From assembly GCA_020846635.1 (NCBI GenBank), contig JADLDO010000049.1:62001-126000 (forward strand): DNA of 64,000 nt, in the 5' to 3' direction. Both the position numbers and the translations under genes were made by a program. Of the stretch, positions 36,238 through 43,631 are shown piece after piece. The stretch comes from Caldilineaceae bacterium (GTDB taxonomy: Bacteria > Chloroflexota > Anaerolineae > Caldilineales > Caldilineaceae). A model generated the notes under the pieces. That model searched no databases and was not told the DNA's origin. It worked only from the letters and a program-made list of their open reading frames with translations. The stretch's first letter is position 1, and each line of letters starts with the position of its first letter.

Positions 36238-36828
36238 TTACGCCCGATTTGGACAATCCTTGGCGTGATACCTGTTCGTCGTCAGGCAGTGCGGACACTT
36301 GCCACTCCCCTGCCCTCCTGCCACCGGCTGTGGTATGACAGTGCTTCCCACACCGTCGCTCTCTTCAGCGGGTGTACCTTCAAAGCCAGCTAAGACCGCA
36401 ACCCATGCCAGTACATTTCGCAACGCCTTGGCACAGGCGCGTGTCTGCGCCATGCTTTTGAGCACGTATTCATCTCTATCTTTCCACTTGCGCTCACTGC
36501 GGGTGCAGATGCCTTCGGCTGCCGATATGACGGCGGCCGCTCTGTTATAGACCACGGCCCGTGCTTCGTACCCTTCGTCAAACCGTGTCGTCGATTCAAC
36601 ACCTACAGTTATGCCGTAGAACCGGCCTATCGTCTGCCAGTCCTCAAACGTCAAGTAGTGCTTGCCGTTGATGATAATCTGGCGCTTCTGCGAGACCACT
36701 TTCAAGAGCGCCCTAGCTGCCTTTTGGGCACTTGCCAAGGCGATTTCTGGGTCAACCGCCAAGTCATGTGGCGGTTCAATAACCGCCATTGGTTGAGTGG
36801 TAATCTCAACCGGTTGAGTTGTTTCCAT
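36238..36828 (-). CDS. hypothetical DNA-metabolism-type protein with C-terminal zinc knuckle
   Basis: 196 residues. The core has IIINGKHYLTFEDWQTIGRF, DEGYEARAVVYNRAAAVISA and MAQTRACAKALRNVLAWVAV, a pattern I associate with phage and element proteins of the single-strand-annealing or recombination kind, though I cannot name the family. The C-terminus KCPHCLTTNRYHAKDCPN is a CxxC...HxxxC zinc knuckle. Position beside SSB supports a DNA role. It has a strong AGGAGGTGAAG site upstream and a terminator downstream. Confidence 0.72.
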   Translation of the reverse strand: METTQPVEITTQPMAVIEPPHDLAVDPEIALASAQKAARALLKVVSQKRQIIINGKHYLTFEDWQTIGRFYGITVGVESTTRFDEGYEARAVVYNRAAAVISAAEGICTRSERKWKDRDEYVLKSMAQTRACAKALRNVLAWVAVLAGFEGTPAEESDGVGSTVIPQPVAGGQGSGKCPHCLTTNRYHAKDCPNRA

Positions 36829-36879
36829 AGTTCTTCTTCACCTCCTTCCCGCAGGTTGTAACGTCACCTGCTAACCTTG

Positions 36880-37104
36880 TTAGCTCGCCGACCCGCGACG
36901 GCCAACTATCTCCAAATCACTCTGGCGGATAATTCGTCCACAATGAGCACACATGTAGCAACCCGTAGTCCAGAGTTGTGGGCTAGGTTCCACCTCCTCG
37001 CCTCGCTCGTTGCATGGATAAAAACCGTACGCCATCGGTTCGTTGCCGCAGAGACATACCCAAGAATCCAGCCAGTCTGGATCTGAGAGTGCAATCTTTG
37101 ACAT
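36880..37104 (-). CDS. small zinc-ribbon protein downstream of structured leader 1
   Basis: 74 residues from the ATG at 37104, with GGGGAGGTGA 5 bases upstream. Two Cys pairs, CLCGN and CYMCAHCGR, suggest one zinc ribbon. The N-terminus ALSDPDWLDSWVCLCGNEP and the ERGEEVEPSPQLWTT segment belong to a small conserved family seen on mobile elements and in diverse bacteria; its function is unknown to me. The gene is preceded at 19 nt by a folded leader that has a relative in front of the gene at 37.8 kb. Confidence 0.82.
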   Translation of the reverse strand: MSKIALSDPDWLDSWVCLCGNEPMAYGFYPCNERGEEVEPSPQLWTTGCYMCAHCGRIIRQSDLEIVGRRGSAS

Positions 37105-37122
37105 AGCATTCACCTCCCCTCT

Positions 37123-37330
37123 GCCCGCTTTTTGGCGAGCTTGTTTTGCTTGCTTGCGGGCAACTGTCCTTCCATGCACACGAAGTCAAGGAGTGCCCTG
37201 CGTCACACACATACTGCGCAGGGCAACTCGCGCGCAGGCAGCCGGGCCGAAAACTTACATGTCTCCTGAGAGTGGCTGCCGGATGCGTCCTTGACCGTGT
37301 GGTATCCTGAGAAAACCGCAAGCATGCAAA
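37123..37330 (-). promoter_or_regulatory. structured leader RNA, copy 1 (candidate novel cis-regulatory RNA)
   Basis: Reading 5'-3' on the minus strand, CACACGGTCAAGGA (37289-37302) pairs with TCCTTGACTTCGTGTG (37177-37192). Inside this stem are two hairpins: GGCAGCC with GGCTGCC, and TGCCCTGCG with CGCAGGGCA. Outside, CCGCAAGC...GCGG-side strands can close an outer stem. The 3' outer strand can instead form GCCCGC...GCGGGC just before the Shine-Dalgarno. The same layout occurs in copy 2. Confidence 0.7.
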
Positions 37331-37432
37331 ACACCGGTGTAGGATGATTCTGTTGAAGCGGCGGCGGGGCTATAATCCTGGCCGCATTCATCAATCGATT
37401 GTCTTTACTCTGGATGGTATACTCGTTGGATA

Positions 37433-37810
37433 ATGCAACTGCTGATCATCTACCTCGCCAGCATCGGTGCCAGCCTATTCCTGTTTCCCCTTGAGTGGCA
37501 GCTCTTTCTCAAGCGAGTAGACCGAAGCCTTGAACGTCACCGGGCCCAACAGGAGCTTGCCCGTGTTCGTCAAGCTTGGCTATTTTGGGCATCCCAAACA
37601 CGCCGATGCCTCCACCGCAAAACCAGCGTGCGCCGCCAAATGCAGACCCTTGCCCAGGCGCTCGCCTACGGTGAACACTATCTCCAAACTGCTACCCCGT
37701 CCGAGGAACCACGGGTCTACCAACTGACGCAACAATTGTGCCAAGATCTCGAACAGAAACTCGACCAACTACTGCGAAGCAAAAAAGGGGGCCAGGCCGT
37801 TGTGACCTGA
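37433..37810 (+). CDS. hypothetical protein with N-terminal membrane helix
   Basis: 125 residues: one N-terminal hydrophobic segment (LLIIYLASIGASLFLFPLEW), then a long basic, helical, Gln/Arg-rich region likely to be coiled coil (RSLERHRAQQELARVRQAWL). No family recognised. It is the only plus-strand gene between the two structured leaders and is convergent with the gene at 37.8 kb. No good Shine-Dalgarno is visible before the ATG. Confidence 0.62.
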   Translation: MQLLIIYLASIGASLFLFPLEWQLFLKRVDRSLERHRAQQELARVRQAWLFWASQTRRCLHRKTSVRRQMQTLAQALAYGEHYLQTATPSEEPRVYQLTQQLCQDLEQKLDQLLRSKKGGQAVVT

Positions 37811-37814
37811 CCCC
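37781..37814 (-). terminator. intrinsic terminator for the gene at 37.8-38.1 kb
   Basis: On the minus strand AGGGGTCAGGTC and GGCCTGGCCCCCT pair (with G-T and one mismatch) around ACAAC, followed by six T. It overlaps the end of the convergent gene. Confidence 0.8.
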
Positions 37815-37821
37815 TCTGCCT

Positions 37822-38073
37822 CTAACGTTGGCGCGGGGCGAGTAGCGCCATTACCGCTCGCGCAATGGTGCGTTCCAACACCCGCAGCCCTTCGCGCAGG
37901 GCCAGTTCAAGCCAAGAAAACGGAAACTTCGCCATCGGGCGCGGCTCCTCTTTGGCCAACTTGCGCAACCTCCAGACCTGTCCTCGCGCGTAGGCTTGCA
38001 ACAGACCTTTCTCAGAGAGACCGACTTCGCGCAGTAACTGCACCAAGCGTCTCTCCAATTGCTCATCGTTCAT
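37822..38073 (-). CDS. small basic helical protein downstream of structured leader 2
   Basis: 83 residues from the ATG at 38073, which follows AGAAGGAGGTGAGG. Strongly basic (15 Arg) and helical: MNDEQLERRLVQLLREVGLS, then WLELALREGLRVLERTIARA. Could be a nucleic-acid-binding or small regulatory protein; no family recognised. A longer in-frame ORF runs upstream through the leader, but the Shine-Dalgarno decides this start. Confidence 0.72.
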   Translation of the reverse strand: MNDEQLERRLVQLLREVGLSEKGLLQAYARGQVWRLRKLAKEEPRPMAKFPFSWLELALREGLRVLERTIARAVMALLAPRQR

Positions 38074-38090
38074 TGTCCTCACCTCCTTCT

Positions 38091-38303
38091 GCCCGCGGGT
38101 GAGCAAGTTTTTGATTTGCTTGCTCTGCGGACACTGTGCTGCCGTGCCACACGAAGTCAAGGATTGCCCTGAGCCAGCCTCTGTGTAACGAAGGGCAACT
38201 TGCGCGCAGGCAGCCAGGCTCATGCTTCCCAAGATCTTATCGGAGTAGCTGCCTGCCGTCCTTGACTCGTGTGGGCATACTGAGAAAGCCGCACGCAAGC
38301 AAA
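38091..38303 (-). promoter_or_regulatory. structured leader RNA, copy 2 (candidate novel cis-regulatory RNA)
   Basis: Same architecture as copy 1. Main stem: CACACGAGTCAAGGA with TCCTTGACTTCGTGTG. Side hairpins: GCAGGCAGC with GCTGCCTGC (perfect 9 bp), and TTGCCCT with AGGGCAA. Outer stem: TTTGCTTGC plus GCGG with CCGC plus GCAAGCAAA. The alternative hairpin GAGCAAG...CTTGCTC, extendable by CCGC...GCGG, ends just before AGAAGGAGG. Loops differ from copy 1 while stems are kept. Confidence 0.72.
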
Positions 38304-38329
38304 TGGTGGCTTGTGTGACATTTGAAGCA

Positions 38330-39115
38330 ACAGGGGTTTGAGGGCCGCGCACGCCCAAAAATCGTGCACAAACGTGGGCAAAAGGCCGATCTGGCATATC
38401 TCCCCAAGACCGCGTTCTTGCCCCTATGCAGGGCCTCACAAAAGGTAACCTGGAACCAGGCAACTCGCCAGCGGGTCCTCAACCCGTGTCACCCCGCAGA
38501 TTCAACCAGGTGGCTCGCCGCGAAGCGGATATAAAGATCGCCGCCCATGGCGGCGATTCCACTTTTGGGCGAGCGATAGATAGGCCGGAAAGATGGCGCT
38601 CGCCCCCAGGCGTCGGGCGAGGCCCCGTGGCGCTTTGCGCCGCGGATATAGGCCGCAGCGCCGACTACCCATGCCGCAAGTTGGGCAGGGGCATACTCCG
38701 CCATAGGCGGGTGGGTGTCCCCGGTGCCGCCGTGAGCATCAGCGAGCGTGCGGCAGCCCGACGCCGTCCCAAGCCCGACAATGAACATCAAATGTGAGAA
38801 GTACGGGCGCGTGGATGGGCGGAGTCGCATCGTTTTGCAGCAAGTTTACGCGCTGCGCGACTCAGGCCACAGGCGTGGGTAGTCGGGGCAAGTAACTCGC
38901 CCCGACGCCGTCAAACGTCGAGTGCTACCCCCGACGCGCGGTCTGTCGCTAGACAGGGCAAGCGGCGCGGGGTGGTCGAGCGTTTGACCTCTTTCCGGCT
39001 GGTCGCAAGAGGTCGATCCTCGTAGCGACCAGGATGCTGGTACTTCGCTGGCGAATTCGCTATAGGGCGAACACTTAGCGTATTGGCAACGAACAGGCTC
39101 AACGAAGGCGTAACG
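38330..39115. other. gene-free array of GC-rich hairpins beside the replication gene
   Basis: About 790 bp with no credible ORF but many inverted repeats: ATCGCCGC (38537) with GCGGCGAT (38550); GGGCGAGCG (38567) with CGCTCGCCC (38598); GTCGGGGC with GCCCCGAC near 38885-38905; GTCAAACG-TCGA (38910) with TCGA-GCGTTTGAC (about 38977); CTGGTCGC (38998) with GCGACCAG (39024). It is adjacent to the end of the phage-O-like replication gene. Candidate origin, oriT or large noncoding RNA. Confidence 0.5.
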
Positions 39116-39118
39116 TCC

Positions 39119-39895
39119 CTATCCCTTATGGACGATCTCATTTTTCACGCGGCTGAAAGCATAGAGTTTCATCTTGTGGGTAAAGAGCTTGGCTGGCTCC
39201 CGCGCCCCGTCCACCTTGATCTGTGACAAAGCTTGGTAGATAACGTGTTCAGGGACTTTGGCAGCGATAAGCTGGTAAAATTGCGCGGATTGTTGATCAC
39301 CAAGTTGCTCAAGAATCGCGTGGGCGACGTACAGGGTTTTGTCGCGTGACTGGCCTAAATTTGGCAGTGTCTTAAAAATCGATCCATCGCCGTTAACGGT
39401 TTTGTTAACTGTTTCTTGTTGCTTTGTTTCTTGTAGGTCAACTTTCTTTACCAAGGGCTTGGTTAGATTTTGAGACATCCCTTGGTTCATAATTTGACCA
39501 AGGGGGTTGGGTGCGTGCTCCATGCGCAGCCGATAGTTGGTTGCCTCAAAGCCCTTCTCTCTGCTCTCGCGCTGCTCGGCGACAATCACACCTTTTTCAC
39601 AGAGGCTTTTAATCGATCGCAGCAGGGTTGGCTTGCTGAGTCCAACGCCCCTGTCCAGTGTTATCCCATCTTTCCGCGTTATGCCATGCAGCATTTGGTT
39701 CAGCGAAATGTTGTCGCTCTCCTTTTTCCAGCCAAAGGTTCGGCGGCAGATATACAGGAGCACCTTGACTTCTGCACCCGATAAATCGGCTAATAACTCG
39801 TCAAAGACCTCATCTGGGATCGGCGTCGTATTGGGGCTACGAAAGCCCCGAAATTGGGGTCCGGTCGTTGCATGATGAACACGGGGTGGATTCAT
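39119..39895 (-). CDS. phage-O-like / plasmid replication initiation protein
   Basis: 258 residues from the ATG at 39895 (MNPPRVHHATTG). The N-terminal winged-helix domain matches phage replication protein O: LSGAEVKVLLYICRRTFGWK, ISLNQMLHG, GLSKPTLLRSIKSLCEKGVI. The C-terminal part (LYVAHAILEQLGDQQSAQFY, VIYQALSQIKVDG) is a second helical domain seen in plasmid replication proteins. It probably binds the element's origin. It follows the partition genes on the same strand, and repeats that may be its binding sites lie just upstream. Confidence 0.72.
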   Translation of the reverse strand: MNPPRVHHATTGPQFRGFRSPNTTPIPDEVFDELLADLSGAEVKVLLYICRRTFGWKKESDNISLNQMLHGITRKDGITLDRGVGLSKPTLLRSIKSLCEKGVIVAEQRESREKGFEATNYRLRMEHAPNPLGQIMNQGMSQNLTKPLVKKVDLQETKQQETVNKTVNGDGSIFKTLPNLGQSRDKTLYVAHAILEQLGDQQSAQFYQLIAAKVPEHVIYQALSQIKVDGAREPAKLFTHKMKLYAFSRVKNEIVHKG

Positions 39896-39941
39896 GCCCC
39901 CACCATACCGAGTGGGAGTTTTGGTTGTCAAGGCGCAATTT

Positions 39942-40252
39942 GCTAGCGTGGTAGCATGGCATCCTGGTATCAAGCATGCTAGCTTGCTATCAAGCATTCA
40001 AGGCTGCTAACACTTTGTCCAACGTGCTTTCTTTGCCACTCTCATTATAGTCACCCAACAGATAGCCGATAGCAATCCGCACCAGCTCATTTTCAGAGGT
40101 TCTTATCCCTTGGCGTTTATAGGTGTAGACGACATCAAGGAGTCTGCCTTTTTCTTCCGGGGTAAGTCTGACAAAGGTTGTCTTTGAACCTATAGCTTTC
40201 GCGATCTGTCGTATCTCCTCAATCATGGTTGCTTGCTTGCTAGCATGATAGC
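39942..40252. repeat. three copies of a 14-bp near-palindrome (GCTAGCNTGNTANC)
   Basis: GCTAGCGTGGTAGC (39942-39955), GCTAGCTTGCTATC (39978-39991) and GCTAGCATGATAGC (40239-40252). In addition TATCAAGCAT occurs twice at 20-bp spacing (39968 and 39988). They surround the ends of the partition-partner gene and the start of the replication gene, and are candidate ParB/parS-like sites or iterons. Confidence 0.55.
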
Positions 40253-40592
40253 CTGCTTGCTCTATTGCTTGCATGGTTTCTTGCTTGCTTACCTGGCTTG
40301 ATGGGTCAGAATGGCACGGTTCCACCTGTGGATGCATACCACCATTGGCGGATTCTGGTTCGATGGCTGGTTGCCTAGCTTCACTCACAGCGGCTGTTTG
40401 GGGCACCCATTGGTCTTTGGGGCGGGTTTTCTGCGATAAATGTGGTTCCTGCTTATCACCTTCTGCCATCTTCCCAAGGTTATCATCAGTTTGGGGGATG
40501 GGGCGCTCTGACTGCTGTGGCGTAGCGAAGAACAGAGAGGCTCCCTTTAGTTCATTTTCAATGACGCTTGAGTCGATTTGTTTTTTATTCAT
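39990..40592 (-). CDS. ParA-linked partition partner, putative DNA-binding protein
   Basis: 200 residues. The N-terminal 120 residues are polar and disordered-looking. The C-terminal 70 (TTFVRLTPEEKGRLLDVVYT, SENELVRIAIGYLLGDY) have the strand-helix-helix pattern of ribbon-helix-helix or plasmid partition accessory proteins. Its ATG overlaps the parA stop (ATGA), the usual order for a ParA and its centromere-binding partner. No named family is recognised. Confidence 0.68.
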   Translation of the reverse strand: MNKKQIDSSVIENELKGASLFFATPQQSERPIPQTDDNLGKMAEGDKQEPHLSQKTRPKDQWVPQTAAVSEARQPAIEPESANGGMHPQVEPCHSDPSSQVSKQETMQAIEQAGYHASKQATMIEEIRQIAKAIGSKTTFVRLTPEEKGRLLDVVYTYKRQGIRTSENELVRIAIGYLLGDYNESGKESTLDKVLAALNA

Positions 40593-41353
40593 AGGTGAAA
40601 CAGTTCCGAAATCAGCATGCGGTACGCCCGCGCTGCCTTAGCTTCTGGGTTAAAGCTGAAAATATCTTGACGGTTGAAGTGTGCATCGCGTAGGTCCGTG
40701 TTGCGCGGGATGATCGTCTGCAGAACCCTTTGGGTGTAGGTCTGGCGGAGGATTTTGAGGCTCGTTTGGGTGGTAATGGTTGGGTCGGACATCGTGAAGA
40801 GAAAGCCCAAAAGCTCGATTTGTGGGTTGAAATACTCATGCACCTGTTCGATGGTCTTGCTTATTTGTACAATGCTATCCAGTTCAAAATAGCCCGGAGC
40901 GACCGTGACAATCACTTTGTCGGCAGCGGTCAAGGCATTGATGGTACTCCACGAGAGTGTTGGCGGGCAGTCAATCAAGATAAAGTCATAATCAGCCTTC
41001 ACCTGATCCAATTCGGTTTTGAGTCGTGCTTCACGATGGTCGATGGCAGTTGTGAGCCGAATATCAGTATCCGCTAAAAGAATATGGGAAGGGACGACTG
41101 ACAGGTTAGGTACGAGCGTTTGATGAATTGGCAGCGGTGCACGCTCCGTGGTGGGACGCATGATAGTGCGATAAATGGTGTTGTCCGGTTTGAGGGATTG
41201 GTAATTGTGCAGGAGAACTTTCGATGAATTCGCTTGCGAGTCGATGTCAATGAGGAGCGTTTTCTTGCCAAGGTGGGCAAGGCCAGCCGCTAGGGAAATA
41301 GAGGTTGATGACTTTCCGGTGCCACCTTTTTGGCTCGCAATTGCAATGACCAT
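40589..41353 (-). CDS. parA: ParA family partition ATPase
   Basis: A 254-residue MinD/ParA ATPase. It begins MVIAIASQKGGTGKSSTS, with the deviant Walker A KGGTGKS, followed by KTLLIDIDSQANSS (A' motif) and YDFILIDCPPTLSW (Walker B). It partitions plasmid-like replicons by forming dynamic patterns on nucleoid DNA. No N-terminal HTH is present (type Ib size), so autoregulation would fall to its partner. A consensus promoter with a dyad lies directly upstream. Confidence 0.92.
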   Translation of the reverse strand: MVIAIASQKGGTGKSSTSISLAAGLAHLGKKTLLIDIDSQANSSKVLLHNYQSLKPDNTIYRTIMRPTTERAPLPIHQTLVPNLSVVPSHILLADTDIRLTTAIDHREARLKTELDQVKADYDFILIDCPPTLSWSTINALTAADKVIVTVAPGYFELDSIVQISKTIEQVHEYFNPQIELLGFLFTMSDPTITTQTSLKILRQTYTQRVLQTIIPRNTDLRDAHFNRQDIFSFNPEAKAARAYRMLISELFHL

Positions 41354-41396
41354 AATAGGTAAAGCGACCGCAAGCTGTTAAGAGTTAGGTATTGCG

Positions 41397-41447
41397 GTAA
41401 CTTTCTTGGTTACTTTTTACTATACGAAATAAAGATAGCCCTGTCAA
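41397..41447 (-). promoter_or_regulatory. consensus promoter and operator-like dyad for parA
   Basis: On the minus strand TTGACA (41442-41447), a 17-bp spacer and TATAGT (41419-41424) precede GTAAC-N7-GTTAC (41397-41413), which falls around or just after the expected transcription start. This suggests a repressible partition promoter. Confidence 0.72.
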
Positions 41448-41473
41448 GGGGTAGATCGGTGTGGCCTATTTGT

Positions 41474-42451
41474 TCAGATCCGGATGCGCTCAATTTCGTC
41501 TAAACTAATTTCATCTGTGGTGCGGTCATAGAGTTTAGTCGTGCGTGGCGACTCATGGGCGGCGATACGCTGGGCATGTTCAAGCGAGCCGCCGTTCGAC
41601 AAATATGCCGTTATGCCAGTCGCCCGAAAAGTGTGACAGCCGATGATCGCGGGCAAGCCAGCGTGCCGAGCGCGGCGTCGGGTCATAACAAAGACATCCA
41701 CGCGGTGCATGCGCCGTGTCGTCAACTGACGATTCCGGTCAAGCGTACGAAAGAGCGGCAACTTTGACTCGCCACCAATGCCAGCTGCCTCAATGTACGC
41801 ATCGACATATTCTTCCGCCTTGTGATGCGCTGGCACTTCGTGATATTTGCCACCCTTTTCATGGAGTCGGAACCAAAAGCGTTTCCCCTTGGGAAAATAA
41901 TCTTCCACGTGCATCTTCACCACTGCGCTCACCCTCGCAAAGCTAAAAACCATCACTGCAACAAGCGCGCGATCGCGTAGCCCGGCAATGGTTTCAATAT
42001 TGATGCTGTTAAGAAGGCTCCGTGTCTCTTCCTTGTTGAGCACGGGCGTCTTACCGGTCTTAACCACATACTTAGGACCGCGCACGGCATGCGCCGGGTT
42101 GATAACCACGACGTGGCCCGTCACCAAGAAGTCAAACAGCATGCGGATCGAAGCCAGGTGCTGTTTGACGGTTGGCGCAGCAACGACTTCACCCAACTCT
42201 TGAATGTACTTGGCGATGATGACGCTGTTGACCTGGGGCAGCATGACATTTCGCTGTTCGCACCAGTGGCTGAAGCGCTGCACTGCGGCCAGATATGCCG
42301 CGCGCGTATTGGGGTTATGAATGTTGGCGGTGAAAAATTCAACAAAACGATAGGTCGCCCGGTCACCAGCAGCGGAAAATAGTACCGGTACCGCCGAGTC
42401 GTAGTGTGCTATCCCAGTACTGGACACTAGGGAAACGAGGGGGTCGTTCAT
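41474..42451 (-). CDS. tyrosine recombinase (third)
   Basis: 325 residues from the ATG at 42451 (MNDPLVSLVSSTG); upstream in-frame sequence looks non-coding. Catalytic residues: Arg in FSFARVSAVVKM, Lys in HEKGGKYHEVP, HxxR in CHTFRATGITAYLS, His in AAHESPRTTK and Tyr in KLYDR. The N-terminal core-binding domain is AYLAAVQRFSHWCEQRNVML. It differs clearly from the two integrases at the left end. Next to parA it could act as a plasmid dimer resolvase or as the integrase of a second element. Confidence 0.92.
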   Translation of the reverse strand: MNDPLVSLVSSTGIAHYDSAVPVLFSAAGDRATYRFVEFFTANIHNPNTRAAYLAAVQRFSHWCEQRNVMLPQVNSVIIAKYIQELGEVVAAPTVKQHLASIRMLFDFLVTGHVVVINPAHAVRGPKYVVKTGKTPVLNKEETRSLLNSINIETIAGLRDRALVAVMVFSFARVSAVVKMHVEDYFPKGKRFWFRLHEKGGKYHEVPAHHKAEEYVDAYIEAAGIGGESKLPLFRTLDRNRQLTTRRMHRVDVFVMTRRRARHAGLPAIIGCHTFRATGITAYLSNGGSLEHAQRIAAHESPRTTKLYDRTTDEISLDEIERIRI

Positions 42452-42474
42452 CTCAAAAGTATACCATGCCAATG

Positions 42475-42496
42475 CTACATAACGTCCTTTATGTAG
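42475..42496. repeat. 8-bp perfect palindrome upstream of the third recombinase
   Basis: CTACATAA-N6-TTATGTAG, 24 bp before the recombinase start. Candidate operator or recombination core. The rest of 42497-42672 shows nothing firm. Confidence 0.5.
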
Positions 42497-42678
42497 TGTT
42501 CTTCCCGAGTGGGTAAAAAAAACCACTTTACGCTGGCAGTTGCTCCGGTGCAGTATGCTATTTGTGTACCTTGAAAATTGCACGCAGGAAAGAGATTGGG
42601 TCAAAGAAGCGAGTGTCGCATGGTTGAGGAGTCGTCAGCATGGCGATGGCTTTTCGCACATGTCGACTGTTTAGGGTC

Positions 42679-42709
42679 GTTGTTCCACTGGGAACAGCGG
42701 CTTTTTGTT
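42679..42709 (+). terminator. terminator-like hairpin in the leader of the 42.7-kb gene
   Basis: GTTGTTCC and GGAACAGC pair around ACTG and are followed by GG and a T-rich run. It lies only 20-50 bp before the start codon, so it may be an attenuator or the end of an upstream transcript. Confidence 0.5.
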
Positions 42710-42729
42710 TTTGAAGAAGGAGCTTTCCA

Positions 42730-43023
42730 ATGACAGAGCAGCCGCAGCAACGTCCGTTGTTTTTCTTGGGCCAAATTCTCGCCACACCAGGAGCCATCGT
42801 CGCCCTAGTAGAAGCACAGCAGAGGCCAGAGGAGTTCCTCATCCGGCATGTCACCGGCGATTGGGGCGACCTCGTCGCTGAAGATAGGCAAGAAAATGAA
42901 CGCAGCCTCAAGCTTGGCCTACGCATCTTCTCATCCTATCGCCTCAGCACAGGGGTCAAACTCTGGATCATCACGGAACATGATCGCAGCGTAACCACCC
43001 TGTTGTTACCGTCTGAGTATTGA
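42730..43023 (+). CDS. conserved small mobile-element protein
   Basis: 97 residues with an AAGGAG site 6 bases upstream. The sequence FFLGQILATPGAIVALVEAQ, FLIRHVTGDWGDL, DRQENERSLKLGLRIFSSYR and VKLWIITEHDRSVTTLLLP fits a small family that is common on integrative elements and plasmids and has sometimes been mislabelled as a type I restriction subunit. Its function is unknown. It is followed, with 14 bp between stop and start, by a second small gene. Confidence 0.8.
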   Translation: MTEQPQQRPLFFLGQILATPGAIVALVEAQQRPEEFLIRHVTGDWGDLVAEDRQENERSLKLGLRIFSSYRLSTGVKLWIITEHDRSVTTLLLPSEY

Positions 43024-43037
43024 GAAAGGAGCATCAC

Positions 43038-43631
43038 ATGGAAACGCGCTTGCTGAAACGGGTCATCCACTACATCTGGGAGTGCTTCCGAGTTCAGGAT
43101 GAGATGAAGGTGCGACTCAGAGACGTGCGAGGCAACGAGCTACAGGTTGAGGAGTCAGCCGCGGAGTCACGCGTCACCATTCGCTACTTCGCTAAACAGC
43201 CAAGTGACGAGCTAGTGAAGCAAATGGAAGTTGTATGCTTCATCATGCACTATGGTCAGTGGGTTCCCATCGAACTGTATGAAGGTGGCATAACCAAGAT
43301 CTATGGCACAGCCGATGCTGAAACTGGACGGATTGACATTGGCGATAAGCCTGGTCAAGTGCTCGCGGCCGGTTTCTGTGATGCCTGGGCATTGCAGTTG
43401 CTTGAGCAAGGTTTTCTTGCCATGGCAGCCAAGCTTGTGCCCCTCGGCCTGAAACCAACTCGTCGCCCGAAGTGGCCGCAGCCCTCAGTGCCAACCCCTG
43501 ACCTTGAGCAGATCGAGGCGTGGCTTTGGGATGATGGCGGATGTGAGGCGACCGACGGGTGCTGGACAGAGCCGGATGGTGTTTGTCCGCATGGGCATCC
43601 TTCCTGGTTCTTGAGACTTGGGCTTGTCTAA
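43038..43631 (+). CDS. conserved mobile-element protein
   Basis: 197 residues from the ATG at 43038, which has AAGGAG 6 bases upstream (this decides against the longer ORF). A beta-rich first half contains ITKIYGTADAETGRI; the C-terminus GGCEATDGCWTEPDG, then CPHGHPSWFLRLGLV, is Cys/His-containing and highly characteristic. I recall this ending from hypothetical proteins of other integrative elements but know no function. Confidence 0.76.
   Translation: METRLLKRVIHYIWECFRVQDEMKVRLRDVRGNELQVEESAAESRVTIRYFAKQPSDELVKQMEVVCFIMHYGQWVPIELYEGGITKIYGTADAETGRIDIGDKPGQVLAAGFCDAWALQLLEQGFLAMAAKLVPLGLKPTRRPKWPQPSVPTPDLEQIEAWLWDDGGCEATDGCWTEPDGVCPHGHPSWFLRLGLV

Noticed and set aside
37123..38303. Group II intron, retron or OMEGA-type RNA explanation for the twin leaders
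   Set aside because: No reverse transcriptase, IscB/TnpB or HNH gene lies nearby, and no intron domain V or similar signature was seen.
38426..38830. Long ORFs on both strands within the hairpin array
   Set aside because: Opposing overlapping frames, low-complexity composition, no Shine-Dalgarno and strong palindromic constraint make coding unlikely.
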